This document shows, in pieces, positions 1 through 12,110 of a stretch of 64,000 bases of DNA. Where the stretch lies: the NCBI GenBank assembly GCA_033725935.1, contig MU867082.1, positions 130,465 to 194,464 of the forward strand. Reading direction: 5' to 3'. The DNA is from Cladorrhinum sp. PSN259. Its lineage: Eukaryota > Ascomycota > Sordariomycetes > Sordariales > Podosporaceae. Position 1 is the stretch's first letter. Every line of letters starts with the position of its first letter. The notes beneath the pieces are model-generated. The model was not told the DNA's origin, searched no databases, and worked only from the letters and a program-made list of their open reading frames with translations. Made by a program: the position numbers and the translations under genes.

Positions 1-45
1 CGAGTATGACAGAAAATCGAGTATGACAGACAATCGAGTAAAATG
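1..45. repeat. Short tandem repeat at window edge
   Basis: Two near-identical 17-base units beginning CGAGTATGACAGA lie head to tail, followed by a partial third copy (CGAGTAAAATG). The array starts at the first base, so it may extend to the left of the window. No coding role is visible. Confidence 0.6.
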
Positions 46-724
46 CTGTCTGGTAATGAACAAACATATTAGTAAAATAATGTTCTCTCTCTCCCTCTCT
101 CTAGAGGAGAGAGAAGCTACATTTTCTGAGATTATGTACATAGATAGATATTGAGCCCAATATACTAAGCCCCCTAGATATAAACAACTAAATACCTAGT
201 CTGATGATGAGCGCCAACATGGAAGACACAGTCGGTATCTTTCCAAGCTCAATTGTTTGAACAATCTCATGCTGGACTTCATCTAATTTTAATTTTTTTT
301 GATGGCAATCACACATCCATCCCAAGTATGTAAATAACATGTTATCACGCTGCTCTTCAACACAACAATGAGCCTCGCAAGATAACAAATGAAGAATTTT
401 AAATCTTTAAATTTCAGCCGCAATGCAGCGTGCGCTATCTGTCCGGCATCTTGGACATTTCAAGTTTTCTTTCCTGTCAATCTCCCCATCCCAATGTTCA
501 GAAATCCCAGATCCCATGTGTATGATTTCTTTTCCCCTTAAACCCGACTTCCGACCTTTCATATCAACAAAGCGAAAGAGTATGGCTAATATCATCATCC
601 TTTCCGTCACCTATTTCTCTCTCTTTCCTTTCTGTTATAGTACCTCCCAGCACTCGGATGTCAACTCCCCTCTATGCACCCAAAAGAAAGCAAACAACGA
701 CAAACAAGACACAAAATTCCTCAA
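46..724. other. Gene-free stretch downstream of RTF1
   Basis: This AT-rich segment contains a CT-rich run near 83-103. The part near 700 is probably the 3' UTR of the RTF1 gene, which is transcribed leftward. Short open frames here have no recognisable composition or motif, and I see no gene. Confidence 0.5.
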
Positions 725-2967
725 TCAGTCAATCTCCACATCAATGTCCAGGTCCAAAGCCCCAATGATATCATCATCCATCAGCGGCTTATGAATCATA
801 GGCAAGCCGCTCTTAGCCAGGCTTCGCTGCTGCTCCTGCAGCTTTGCAATATGAGGCAACAAACCGTTGGCAGCAACGGCATCCTTGTTATCCTTCTCTG
901 CTGTACCGTTCTGAGAAGACCCTTCCTCGCCATCCTTGGCCTTGGGCTTGATCTTCATGGCCTTTGCCCTATCCCTGAGCTGGGCCTTGCGCACGTCCTC
1001 GGCATTGCGCTTGCGATTCTCTGCATTCAGCAGAGCCAACTTCTCTTGCTGAGTGGGACCCCTTGACGCATCATTCTTCTTGAACGCCGAAGCCAGCGAT
1101 GTTCTAAATGCCAGCTTGGGGGTTTCAAGGTTCTCGAGCTTCTCCTGGAGTTTGGCCACCACGTCATCATCCCCATGAGCACGGGCAGCTTCCAGCTTGC
1201 GAGAAAGATCGTCGCGCTCGGTGTTACTGTACTTGGCCATAAGAGAGTTCTGACGCTTGAGCTTTTCAGAGAGCTCCTGCTCGGTCCATTGGCGACGAAC
1301 GAGACGGTTGATGTCTGTGATCTTGTCGACCATGACGTCGCGGGTTGGGATTGTCAAGCCTTCAGAGAGACAAACTTGCTTGTAGCGGTTCCACTCGGCC
1401 TAGAAGATGATGTTAGAATGCGAAAGGAAGAGAGTTGGAGAGTAGGCAAGTGTGCATACATCAGTAAAAGGTCTGTCAGAGCACGTGATAAAGGGCCAGT
1501 CCCGAGAGGCTTTTCCATGTGCAGCCTTGACGTACAAGTCAACGACCATCTGATGCCCGGAGCTATCAGGAATTGCATAAGGTCGACCTTGAGTGAAGCC
1601 TGAAGAGGGAAGATTAGTCTCATGCAAAGACAAGGTGACCATACCGGAATAGGAGAAACAAACCTTTGATGACAGCCATGCGGTAAACATCCTGGCGTGA
1701 GGTCGGATCAGGACCAATGTTGATGCGAACATAGCACCCAGTGAGAGCTTTCTCGACGCCTGGGTAGAAGCAGACTTCGGCAAAGCGACTGCGGCCAACG
1801 CGAATACGCTCAACATCGCGCAGCTCTGCAGGAAGGATCTCCTTGGGCTCAGGCGTTCTAGACTTTTGCCGGGAGTCTCTGCGCCAGTCACGATCACGAT
1901 CACGGTCACCGCCGCGGTCGCTATCGCGATCGTCAACGCTGCGACTGCGGCTGCGACGATCATAAGAGGGGGAACGCTGCTTGCGACGGTCGTTCTCGCG
2001 CTCTCTCTGCTCACGACGGTTGGTCCGCTCCTCACGAGCGCGACGGAGGGTATCCATCTTCTCGCTAGTACCACCAGCCTTGGTGCGAGCACGAGAAGAC
2101 TTGCGAGAAGCATCGTCGAGGTCGGCTGCACTGGCCTTGCGCTTCTTGCCTTCCTTCTCCTGGTTGACCTTGAGCTGTCTGAGCATGCGGTTCTGGCGAA
2201 TTCTGGTGTTCTCCTCTCGACGCTCGGCTAGAATCTGCTCACGCTCGATTTCGCGCATATTCATAATATGCACCTTTTCATCCAAGCTTTTGAACAAACC
2301 CTCAACCGGGTATTGAGCCTCATCGTCGGCACCGCCGCGAGTCTGGGTTTGCGGGGAATCGGAATCAGAGTCGGATTCGTCCATGGGCGCGGACATTTGA
2401 GAATCTGGCGACCCTGGAGGGGAAGAGCTGGTGGACGCAAAGACGGCTGTTAGCTCAACTGTTGGTATGGTTGCGACTGTCATTGTGACTGGTATGTGGA
2501 TTTGGAGTTGTGAAAAAGAAGTTATCGCGGAGTTGCTCGTCGCAAAAATCGCAGGAATTTGGAGATGGTAGGAAAGAAGAGAAACTTGAAAAAGAGAAGA
2601 AGGAGGTTACGCAGAGACCAAATGAAATCGAAAAAGGAAGACAGGAGGGAAGGCGCTACCGCGCAGTTGCAATTGCCCTTCCACTTGGTTGGCCAATGGT
2701 GTCGTCGTGGTTTTTGAAGGTTGAATAGAAAAGGACTTACGCCTCTCCTTCATCCTCAGATCCATCCTCGCTCCCGCTTCCACGTCTCTTTCCTGACGAC
2801 CTCTTTGCTGGTGTCTTCTTGACTGCTGTCCCTCTTGCTGGCGCATCTTGTTTCTTGGATGAAGTTGGTTCTGGTGAAGGGGAGCGAGAGCCGCCATGAT
2901 CCGAATCCTCGGCATCTGATGCATCACTGCCAGCAAGGGCAAGAAGCTCGTCGTCAATGTCAGACAT
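725..2967 (-). CDS. rtf1: RTF1, Plus3-domain subunit of the PAF1 elongation complex
   Basis: This is a nuclear transcription-elongation factor. RTF1 travels with RNA polymerase II as part of, or beside, the PAF1 complex, and its Plus3 domain binds Spt5 (family knowledge). Exons are 2967-2741, 2427-1664, 1599-1460 and 1399-725; they join in frame to give 601 residues. The first intron has a GTAAGT donor and a GCTAACA branch point, and the other introns have GTTTGT and GTATGC donors. The protein has an acidic serine-rich N-terminus starting MSDIDDELLALAGSD and a long charged helix with an RS/RD-rich block. The Plus3 domain covers about residues 275-395 (ERIRVGRSRFAEVCFYPGVE, then WPFITCSDRPFTD). 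A charged coiled-coil tail ends in an acidic LDLDIDVEID. Without intron 1 the N-terminal acidic block would be lost, which supports this start. The gene is divergent from the seven-helix gene at 4833. Confidence 0.93.
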
Positions 2968-4832
2968 GGCGGTGTGTGTTATGTGTGCTGATGGTTGGTA
3001 GAGTTATGCGATCTCGATTCGGTAGGAGTATGGAGTGTAAGTCGCGAGAGACACGAGTTTCGCGGCAACGGAAACGACGAGGACGACGCGATGGCAAGGC
3101 AGGGCGAAGACACAAAGGCTTATGAAGCCCTGTAGCGGAAGTATTGTTTGCAGCTGTTTGAATTAGAGCACAATAACCCAAAATCAGAAGCGCAACAATA
3201 GGAAGCGCAGCGTTATTGAATATCAGGGTTGGCCGTTGAATCAACTTTTTGAGATTGTTCGGCTTTCGCAAACACTCGACGTTGAATTACCCCCCGGACA
3301 GGCCCCAAAGGTAGTCCAGGGGCGGCCAATTGACTGACAGTCTTGGCACCGATGGGCATCCAAAAATGGACCAGGATTCCCAAACCCAATAAACCATCCT
3401 AAGAAGCACGCGCCACAAGGCACAAGCCACAGTCTGGAAGTTCCAATCTGCGTGGCGGGAGCTATCACGAGTGTGGTTAGAGCGTTAAACTCTGTCGGAA
3501 AGTTGTTTAGGTAATACGTACAGGGCACCCGAATGGGAGCACGGTGCCGCGAGTTTTAAGCGACGGGACCATCCCCGCAACCTTAAACTTCAAACTTCAA
3601 ACAAGTCGTTTGAGAGTTGAAAAGTCAAAATTCCTCCCATCTCATCTCATCTCATCCTTCTCGCAGTCTTACCCAAGCCGGCAGCCTGATATCTCACCCA
3701 AAAGATTACTCTTGTACTTGTACTATTGGGTCCATTGGACCTCCTCATAAAAGCGTTTTGCCTGGGGAGCTCTGAAACTGCGGATATTCGAAAATCTGCC
3801 CAGAAGCCATTCAGCCACGAGACCTCATCTCAGCACACTGATAACAACTAGACACATCACATCAGAACCCTCGCTGGGCGCTTGATGGTGTTTCGTCGCG
3901 TATATCCCGTATTTCCACAACCGTCAATAGCCCGATGCGAGTCATCATTGGGCATCCTCACCTAGGCACGGGCTACTCGTTCATCGAGATGCAGCCATGA
4001 TCCCAATCATCCCAATCACTGCGGGGAAAAGCTATTTTTTTCTTTGTCAAGGAAACCCAGGAAACCAAGGATACCATCGGTTAGCGGATCTGGACTTTTT
4101 CAAGAGTTTTGAACGAGTCTTTGCCAGCGCGTCTGTGCGAGATGTAACAGCTTAGGTTTCAAGTGAAACACCATGGACGGGGATGTGATGCGATACGATG
4201 CAACCGCCGAGCATTGGCCTTGGGACAGCCTTGCATCTCGTCCAATCCCAGCCTATGCCTTGCTCCGGCATGAACAAGAGAACTGGAGCCAGAAACATTA
4301 CGCAGCCTGTCGCCGTGATCCGCCCACTCCTACAACCCATGTCTGCCGTTGCAACTAGCCCGACAAGCTCTGGCCTTGGCAACCATCGCTCTCTTTTCCT
4401 TACCCCTTCCCCACCACTGCAACTTGCAAGCACCAGGGTGAGAAGGTGAGGATGAGAAGGGGGGACAGACCACGCCCGTCGATCCGACTCGGAGACACAG
4501 ACTGGTCGCCAAGACTCTTCGAGACTCTCAAGGATAATCTCTTCTCTTTTCTCTTTTCCACTTTCTTGCTTCGTGTGGCAGGACATGTCATAGCCCTCGT
4601 CGACATGCCGCTCCGCCGTTGACGCTATTCACAACCACATCAATCATCACACACGCCGTGACGTGCGGGAAACGGTCACTATGCCACGCTCTTTATAAAC
4701 AAACTTCTTTTCTACCATCTTAATCTAATTGCCCCCATTGACTGGGCTGTGTGATATTTTCGCTTCTTACAATCTCTTTTCGAAAAGGCAGTTATTATCG
4801 TTTGTTTTACCGTCTTATTCATATCGCCCACC
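2968..4832. promoter_or_regulatory. Divergent intergenic region, RTF1 / seven-helix gene
   Basis: This 1.9-kb spacer must carry the promoters of both the leftward RTF1 gene and the rightward gene at 4833. A TATA-like TTTATAAACAAAC lies near 4691, about 140 bases before the rightward ATG. CT-rich stretches (ATCTCATCTCATCTC near 3638) resemble fungal pyrimidine-rich promoter segments. Open frames at 4152-4586 (minus) and 3241-3528 (minus) show no domain or splice logic and were not accepted as genes. Confidence 0.5.
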
Positions 4833-7800
4833 ATGGCTAGTGAAGGTGCTTCAACTCAGGCCCTTCTCGGGGCCTTCACTTTGTCAGTTCTTGATCATCT
4901 GTCGAGCGAATTGAAAGGGGGAACCTTTGGCCTTGTACTAACATATCATGATGGTTATTTAGCGGAACCGTGCTGTACGCGGCCTCGGCAGCTCTCGTTC
5001 TTTACGTCAAAGGCCATGGATCAGCGGTATTCAGGGACAGCCAGAGGCTGGTCCTCGTATCATTTCTTATTTCTTCGGCCCTGTGGGCCACGATTGATTT
5101 CGTTACGCTATTGTTCAACACGTCGGGTTCGTCGATGCCATGCCAGATCGGAGTCATCTTTGCGACCGTCTTCGACCAACTTGCGAGGTTCTCGATCGAG
5201 CAGTTCCTTCTTTGGGCGCTCACTAATAATAGGGGAAAGCTTTCGGTGGTGCAGCTGATTCCCCAAATCTTGGTGTTGGTACGGTTTCTTGCGGGCGCCG
5301 TATTTGTTGGATTCTCCAGACCACAGACAGACGACTTCTGCGTTGCCACAACCTCGGCTCTTCCTGTTGGTGTTGTGGTTATTGCTCTCGATGTTGTTAT
5401 CATCATGCTCTTGATCCAAAAGGCATACGCATCAGGGCCAACATCTGTAAAGACAACAGACCCTGAGCGGATCAAGGCCATCACCGCCGTCTTGCTCGGT
5501 CTCGCAGCGTGGACCGCATCCAGTATTGTGATGATGCTGGGCCTCACAACCATCCCTCCGGTGGTCAGGACTGCCGTTCCCGCTGCCGGCTTGCTAATTC
5601 TCATCGTGTTTGTCACGACTGGTGCTTGGACTCTAGTCACATCAAGAAAATCAGGATCTGGCATGCCCGAGGCACCATCACCGAGGAGGATTAACATTAG
5701 CCGAGATATCTCGACTGCCGATTCCGAATTCCCACCCAGCCGCTACGAAGATCTGAAGGAGGCAGCCATCAGATCATCGAGGACGTTTGTGAATCCTAGG
5801 GATGTTCCAAGGCTCAAGGACGAGACGAGCATTGGATTCCCGTTCTCGCTCGATACCACCACCCAACAACAGCCCATGCGCCCGCCCCCAGCAAGCACGA
5901 ACTTGGATAGATCTGTGTCGAAGAGGGGAATGTTTGGGTTCGGCCAGGTTGCCCCTGCAGCGAAACTGACGATAGGCAGACCGATTTTGCAAGACACGGA
6001 GGAGGGAAACCCCCTGAACAAAATACAAGTTGTTGACCTTGAGCAAGCTGCCATGGCGGAAAAGCAGAGACGGGAGAAGATGCAAGGGCCGGCTGAAGAA
6101 AGTTTCAACCCTCCAGCTGTTAGGTCAATGCATCTGAGTGCCGAGGAAGGCCTGAAGCGAGCAGTCAGCACCAAGAGGAAGGAGGTGGCTTCCATGTCTT
6201 CCAGACAGAGTGTTTTCCCAGGAGGTCTTCAGCCCGAGAGCACCGGCTCGACCACATCGGCTCAACTGTCTCCAGCTGGTGATGAGACTCGTCGGAGGTC
6301 ACCGAGACCTTCGCCGCCCCTCGAGGAAGACAAGGAGGCTTGGCCTGCTTCTGATAGCATTGCGGAGTCCATGAATGGGTGGCCCGTGAACTCGCAGGAC
6401 GATACTCGACCTGTGACAGTCTTGCTGCAGGCAAACATTCCTCAGCCTATCCAACGGCCCGGAATCCGCCCATCGAGAATGCTGCCTTCATCTCCTGACA
6501 CCCCGCCTCAACCAGAGCCAACAAAAACACCGCTTCAAAGACGCCCAACGATTGGTTTGCCTGGAAATCCCCGGGCACGAACTGTTCAGATTCCAGAGGA
6601 TACATCATCACAGCATAAGACCATCATGTTTGTGAACAACATTGAGTATCACGATCCAGCTGGAGTTGAGTCCATCATTAAGGACGCAGCCTTCCAAGCC
6701 AAGCAGGCAGTTCGATCGGGAGGCCCTGGTCGCACTGCATCGGTTGTCAACCGCCCTCGTCCTATCCCCAGAAAGCCTGCAGATTCACCACAGCTAGCGC
6801 AGATGATGGACCCAAGCCACAGGAGAAGCAAGTCTGGTGGTTCTCTTATTGGAAGGAAATCTATTCTCAACTCGACGGCTGGCAGCCCAACACGGCTCCC
6901 TCCACTTCCATTCACCCCCAAGAGTGCTGGCTTGCCTGCCAGACCGCATCCAAACGACACCAAGAGCATGACTTTCGATGAGAGGGTGGCTCTGCTTTTC
7001 CCAACCCCACCAAGCGCGAAGCAAATCAAGCGAAGATCGTCCGTTCCGGATCTCCCGCCAATTCCCAACTCGTTTATGAACATCACGCCTTCTCCCACTG
7101 AAAAGTCCCGCCGCACGACGAAGACATCTGTAAAGACAGAGAGCATTTTGGAAGTTGATGAAATTCAGCCAAAGCAGGGTCTTGTGAATACTGAGAATGA
7201 GGCTGGGAGGAACTGGCTCCGGGCTTTTGAGGCAAACAACGAATCCTCGCAAGATGGGAGAAAGCGCAGATCATCGCCAGTTCTCCCACCAACTCAGGTT
7301 CGGGCCTCAGCATGGACAGAAACCACTGATGATAGGACTAATTACGACGATGGCATGACGAACTGGAGCTCCATGAACTCGCCCGAAATCGCAATCGGTG
7401 TTCCTGTCATGCAAGCACCAGGGCTTCCTGCATCTGTTCGGTTACCTGCTCGACACCAGCAAGATGCTGAAATGCTCTCTGTTGCGCCTGTTGCTAATAA
7501 CCGGGCCACCACTGAGACGCTGCCAATCATGCTTGATGCTTGGACTGCCGAGCAGGTCGAGTCTCGCCGATCTTGGCTCCTTGAGGATGACTCCGTTGCC
7601 GACGAGTCCGGCCATGAGTTTGCCGATGAGCCTGAGCTCTCTGCTGATCCCGTCGCCGAGCCCAAACGTATCTCCCAGAGCCAGTGGCACAGGCGAGTGG
7701 GTGATGAGTGCCCTAAGTTCTCAGAGTGTATGGAAAAGACAAAGTCAAGAAAGACACCTCCTATGCCACTCACCTTGCATGCGCCCGCCAAGAAGGCTAT

Positions 7801-10800
7801 CATCATTCACTCGGAGCCGTCTCCTCTGGAGTCTCCAGAACAAGCTTTGCAGGCAATTCAAGCCCAGCTCAAGAAGCTTGAGGAGCCTGATGTTGTGTCA
7901 AACGAGACCCCTTCCAAGCGTTTGGCTCTGTTGGAGAACCTCGAGAAGGAGATGGGTATGCAACAGGACCACTGGAAGGAGATGAAGCACGATATTGGTC
8001 GCGATTCTCTCTCCAGCATCCAGACATCTTCTCCCGCTGCCAAGCGCGATTCTGTTGTCAACCTTGCCAACTTTGTCCCTGAAACCTCCAACAACCGGGT
8101 AAGCATCGGTGCAGAGCGAAGAGCTTCGCGCCTCTCTCGCATGACCAAGGCCGCTGAGCCTTCTGCCCGCAACTCTATGCGTGACTCTGTCAGCCCCCAG
8201 TTGAGCAAGTGGCAGAAGCGCTTGACTGAGGCTCAAATGGAGTATATGGATGCTCGTCTCGTCCGCGAGAGCACCGTCAACTTCATGCAGCTTTCCAGGG
8301 CTCAGCTCGCCAGCCCTACCCCTCCTGACTCTGGCGAGTCTGATACTGAGGTTCCGCCTGTTCCAAGCCAGTTCGTCAAGGATACTCCCGAGCGATCCCC
8401 AGAACAGCCCAAGGCTATGCTGTGGACTCGGAAGCAGAAGGCCAATGCCTCCGCTGGCCTTCTCTGGACACATGTTCCCAAGTTCGTCGAGCCCGAGGCG
8501 CCTCTCCCTGGCATTTCGGTTCGCCCTGCCCAAAGAAAGGAGTGGGCACCTCTCAAGATTGAGAGCACCCAGCTCTGGCGCAAGCCGTACACTGACGCCG
8601 GTCGGTCCACTTCTGGACTCTGGCGACCACTCTGGGCCTCAGCTGCTCCTCCGGCTGAGCCTATTCGGAGATCTTCTGTCCCCGCTGCCGCTGTCGCACC
8701 TCAGCCCCAGAAGGCTCCTCGTCCAGTAACCCAGAGACCTCCCCGTCGCAACAAGCGCATGACCCTTCTTCCTGACATCATTGAGAACCCCGAGCCCCTG
8801 CCCAACAACCAGGGAACCCTCGGTATTTTCCAGTTCCCATGGGGAGAGAAGTCAGACACTGCCTCGGTCCAGCCGCGACCTTCGGTATTGATGGCAATGC
8901 CTGGTACTATGACCTCGGGCGGCCCTGCTATCAAGAACGAGCTTTCTGAGTATTCTTCCTCATTCTTCGACGACTACGATGATGATGAGGATATTATCAA
9001 CGAAGTGAACTCCGAGGAAGATGTTACAAGTGATGACGGCTTTGATGAAACTACCCTCTGGGAGATCGCCAGCCTGCTCAAGGTTGAAAATGTGCCCTCC
9101 AAGAACAGCCTGTTGTCCCTGCCATCCAACTCTGCTACTGACGATTATCTCGAGGAATTGCAGTCCAACGGTGAAGAAGAGGACATTGTGATCGGTATTG
9201 AGGAGCCTCGTGAGCTCATTTTTGATCAATCTCGTGACTCTGCCACTCTTGAGAGCTCGACACTCTTGATGCTCGAGGAGGCTTATCAGTCCGCCGAGAA
9301 GACCCCTTCTCCTTCCAAGCCAGCAGTTCGCATCATTGGCTTGCCCTCGAACCCCCGTCCGGCTGCACCGGCTGCCGAGTCATCGGTACGGGAACTTCCC
9401 CGCCACCTTCCCCAGGCTGAGCAAGGTTCATCCTCCGGCTTGTGGAATCCACCTGTCACATGGGATAAATCTTCTTCACTTGGTCTGTTTACGCTTGGCT
9501 CTGGCCGTTCAGAGTACCGCACCACCTCTGAGGATCCTGCTGCCCAGTACATGATCCGGAAGCCTCGTCCGGCTGAGAAGAAGCCTCTTGACAACTTGGT
9601 TTCGACAAACCTTTGGGCTGTCGAGACTGCCGTAAAGCCCGTCGAACGCAACTGGATCTCTGGTGCCGCCGCCAAGGAGGAGACCGTCGTTGCTAAGCCT
9701 CAGGTGTCATCTGGACTTTGGCAACTACCTGTTCAGGACAAGTCTTCCGGCCTTGGACTGTTTGCTCTCAACTCCGGTCGAACTGTTTATCGGACGACCA
9801 CCGAGGAGCCTGCTGCCCAGTACATGATCCGGAAGCCTCGCGCTGTTGAGCTCAAGCCCCTTGACAGGTTGACTTCCACCAGCCTTTGGACCTCTGCTGC
9901 CAAGAAGAACACTCAACGAAATTGGATTAAGCCCGGGCAGTCTCGCCCCGAGTTCACCGGCGCAGACTGGGAAGCAGCCCTCGCATCTGCCATCAAAGCC
10001 AGCTATCCTCCTGTCAAATACCAGCGCCCAATCTTTACTCCCGCGCAGTGGGGCGCCGCCCTTGAGGAAGCCATCTCCCTCTCTTACCCTGCAGTCCCCA
10101 AGTTTGACTCCTCAGTCCGTCACCCAGTCTTTGCCGCCAAGTCACTCATCACCAAATCAGAGTGGTTCCACCCCGCCGCGACAGGATACACCTACGACAT
10201 CGCCAACATCCATCCCGCCTTCTTCGGTTCCCTCGCCATCACCTGCCCTGAGGACCAAGTTCATCCCGCCATCTCCGCCTACGCAGCCAAGAAACTCCGT
10301 CGTCAGAGATCCAAGGCCGCCCGCGATTTAGCCCGCGAATCTCGGTCTCGCTCCCGCTCTCGCTCCAGAAGCCAGATCTCCCTCCCAGCTACCATCGACG
10401 AGAACGCCCCCCTCCCTGTAGTCCCTACCTTGCCTCGTATGGACGCAATCCAAGCCCAGATTGAAGCCCTCGAGCAGGAGCGTCTATTCGTCGAACGCGC
10501 AGCAAAGGAAGACTACCGCCGCCGAATCTCTTACACCTACACGCCCGACCCAGTCCCAGTCTCAGTCCCAGTCCCCGCCCCTGTCGTTGTGAAGGAGGAG
10601 GAGGAGGAACCAATCATTCCAACCGTTGAATCCCTTCAGCGGAGATTAAGCCAGCGGATTCGGGATTCTTTGGTCCTGCCCAAGAAGCCAGTTACAGTTA
10701 CTACTCCGGTTCCTACTTTGTCTTCTACTCCTGTCGTCGTTATTGCGCCTAAGGAACCAAAGATGCTGTGGACACCTCCGGCTCCGGCTTCCAAGCAATC

Positions 10801-11194
10801 CTCTGCCAACTACGGTCTCTGGACACAGAACACCACCCGTGAGATCCCGACAATCTCAGCAGAAGAGGACGCGGAATCCCTCATGAGACGCAACAAAAAC
10901 CGCAAGACCATTCAAAAGAAGAGCAGGAGGAACGAGATTCTTGCACAAATTGCGGCCGTTGAAGCTGGATTGAACCCTTTTGAACTGTTTGAGGGGATGG
11001 AATTGTGGGATGGGGACAGAGACAAAAAAGTGTTTGAGTTGGATGTGACTGAAGAGGAAAGGGATTGGTTGCATAGTGTTTGTTATGTCAGGAGGAGGAA
11101 GTCGAAGTCGTCCTCGTCCTCGAAACAACATACGAGGAAGGGGAGTAGTGCTAGTGGTGGGAGCGGTGGGTCGAAGGTTGTTCTGAGGTTTTGA
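4833..11194 (+). CDS. Giant seven-helix membrane protein with long disordered Leu-Trp-repeat tail (function unknown)
   Basis: I do not recognise a family. Exons 4833-4882 and 4963-11194 give 2093 residues. The 80-base intron has a GTCAGT donor, a perfect TACTAAC branch point and a TTTAG acceptor, and splicing restores helix 1. Seven hydrophobic segments lie at about 10-32, 46-68, 78-103, 113-133, 149-171, 190-210 and 221-242, with a short extracellular or lumenal N-terminus. The remaining 1850 residues are Ser/Pro/Arg-rich and probably disordered, with an acidic patch (residues about 1340-1370). At least ten Leu-Trp motifs (MLWT, GLLWTH, GLWRPLW, GLWNPP, GLWQLP, GLWTQ) are spread over the second half. 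Two long tandem units at residues 1507-1584 and 1599-1672 share EYR/VYR..PAAQYMIRKPR. Two shorter units (ADWEAALASAIKASYP, AQWGAALEEAISLSYP) and an RSRSRSRS block follow. The C-terminal 100 residues look folded. A receptor- or scaffold-like role is inference only. The uninterrupted 6.2-kb exon argues for real coding. Confidence 0.85.
9431..9930 (+). repeat. Tandem coding repeat in the giant seven-helix protein
   Basis: Two copies of a unit of about 75 residues begin at 9431 and 9707, a period of about 92 residues. Both run SSGLW, DKSS.LGLF.L.SGR, YRTT.E.PAAQYMIRKPR, KPLD.L.ST.LW and end RNWI. The copies differ at many codons, so the duplication is old and conserved as protein. A degenerate upstream relative (KAMLWT..GLLWTH..QLWRK..GLWRPLW) covers about 8416-8636. 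Confidence 0.75.
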
Positions 11195-12110
11195 TTTTGA
11201 GAGAAAGGTTGTGAGGAGTGGAAGAATGAAGAGGTGATGGTTGTGTTTGTGTTTTTTGTGTGGAGTGAGTTGAGAGGAAAGGGGAATTAGGAGGCGGTGG
11301 AAGTAGGAGGGGGGAGGTGGGTGGTGAAACGGTAAAACATATCTTTTTTTTTGGATTTTCTTTTTCTTTCGTATATCTATTCTCGGGTTTTTTACTCATC
11401 TGGTTTACAGAGCCTGGAAACATACCCCCACGTTGGATGACGATATCTTTCTTCTTTATTTATTTCAGTTTATATTTTTCCGGCAAAGTATTTATCTAGT
11501 TGTATTTGGCTACATTTGAATATTTAGTAGCGAACGAAGCCAAGATGAAAAATTTGGATTTTTTGGTGATTTATATTATGAGGTTGTTGATGGTAATGAC
11601 AATGTCGTATAAGTAATAACATCGTGATGCCGTTGTGTTGGTGATTATCTACAACCGATTGTCAAAATACAATAAACCCGAAAAGTGCCATTATACAAAA
11701 ATGCGTCATGCTTATAAAATTGAACAGGAATTATCCCGGTTTTTTTTAAATCTCCAGAAAATGATGTTTTAGTGATGTTGTGTCCCATTTCTAATCACGT
11801 GACACTTTAAACCACACCTACTGTAGATGCCTCAGGCCAAAACTTTTTTTTATGCCTCCCTCCCTCCCCTCCGTTAGTCGGTCGGTCCTTGTCCCTTGGC
11901 TTGCTCCTCTGCCCGCCCGTCACAACCAAGCAATCCAGCTCCACCTGTTTGAGCAACGCAACGAGAGCGACCTGCAACCTTTCCCTCCTTGGTTGCATCA
12001 CCACCACCACTCACCACTCACCACAACCACCGATTTCTTCACCCTTTTTTCGAAGTTGGGCAAATTTCAATTTGCCGATTAAAAGAGACACAACCGCCCC
12101 CCAAAAAAGG
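11195..12110. other. Intergenic region between two rightward genes
   Basis: AT-rich DNA that should contain the 3' UTR of the giant membrane-protein gene and then the promoter of the complex I gene at 12111. A CT-rich run with CCTCCCTCCCTCCC lies near 11856, about 250 bases before the ATG. No coding frame is convincing. Confidence 0.45.

Noticed and set aside
1400..2131. 243-residue minus-strand open frame overlapping RTF1
   Set aside because: It is an out-of-frame shadow of the RS/RD-rich exon of RTF1; the frame used by RTF1 has the Plus3 motifs.
1866..2231. Plus-strand open frames inside RTF1
   Set aside because: Antisense shadows of the same GC-rich exon, with Thr/Ala/Val-biased composition.
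4152..4586. 144-residue open frame on the minus strand
   Set aside because: It has low-complexity, frame-shadow composition, no domain and no splice partner, and sits in the promoter region of the seven-helix gene.
9431..9930. Recent DNA duplication in the giant gene
   Set aside because: The codons differ too much between the units for a recent event; it is old and kept as protein.
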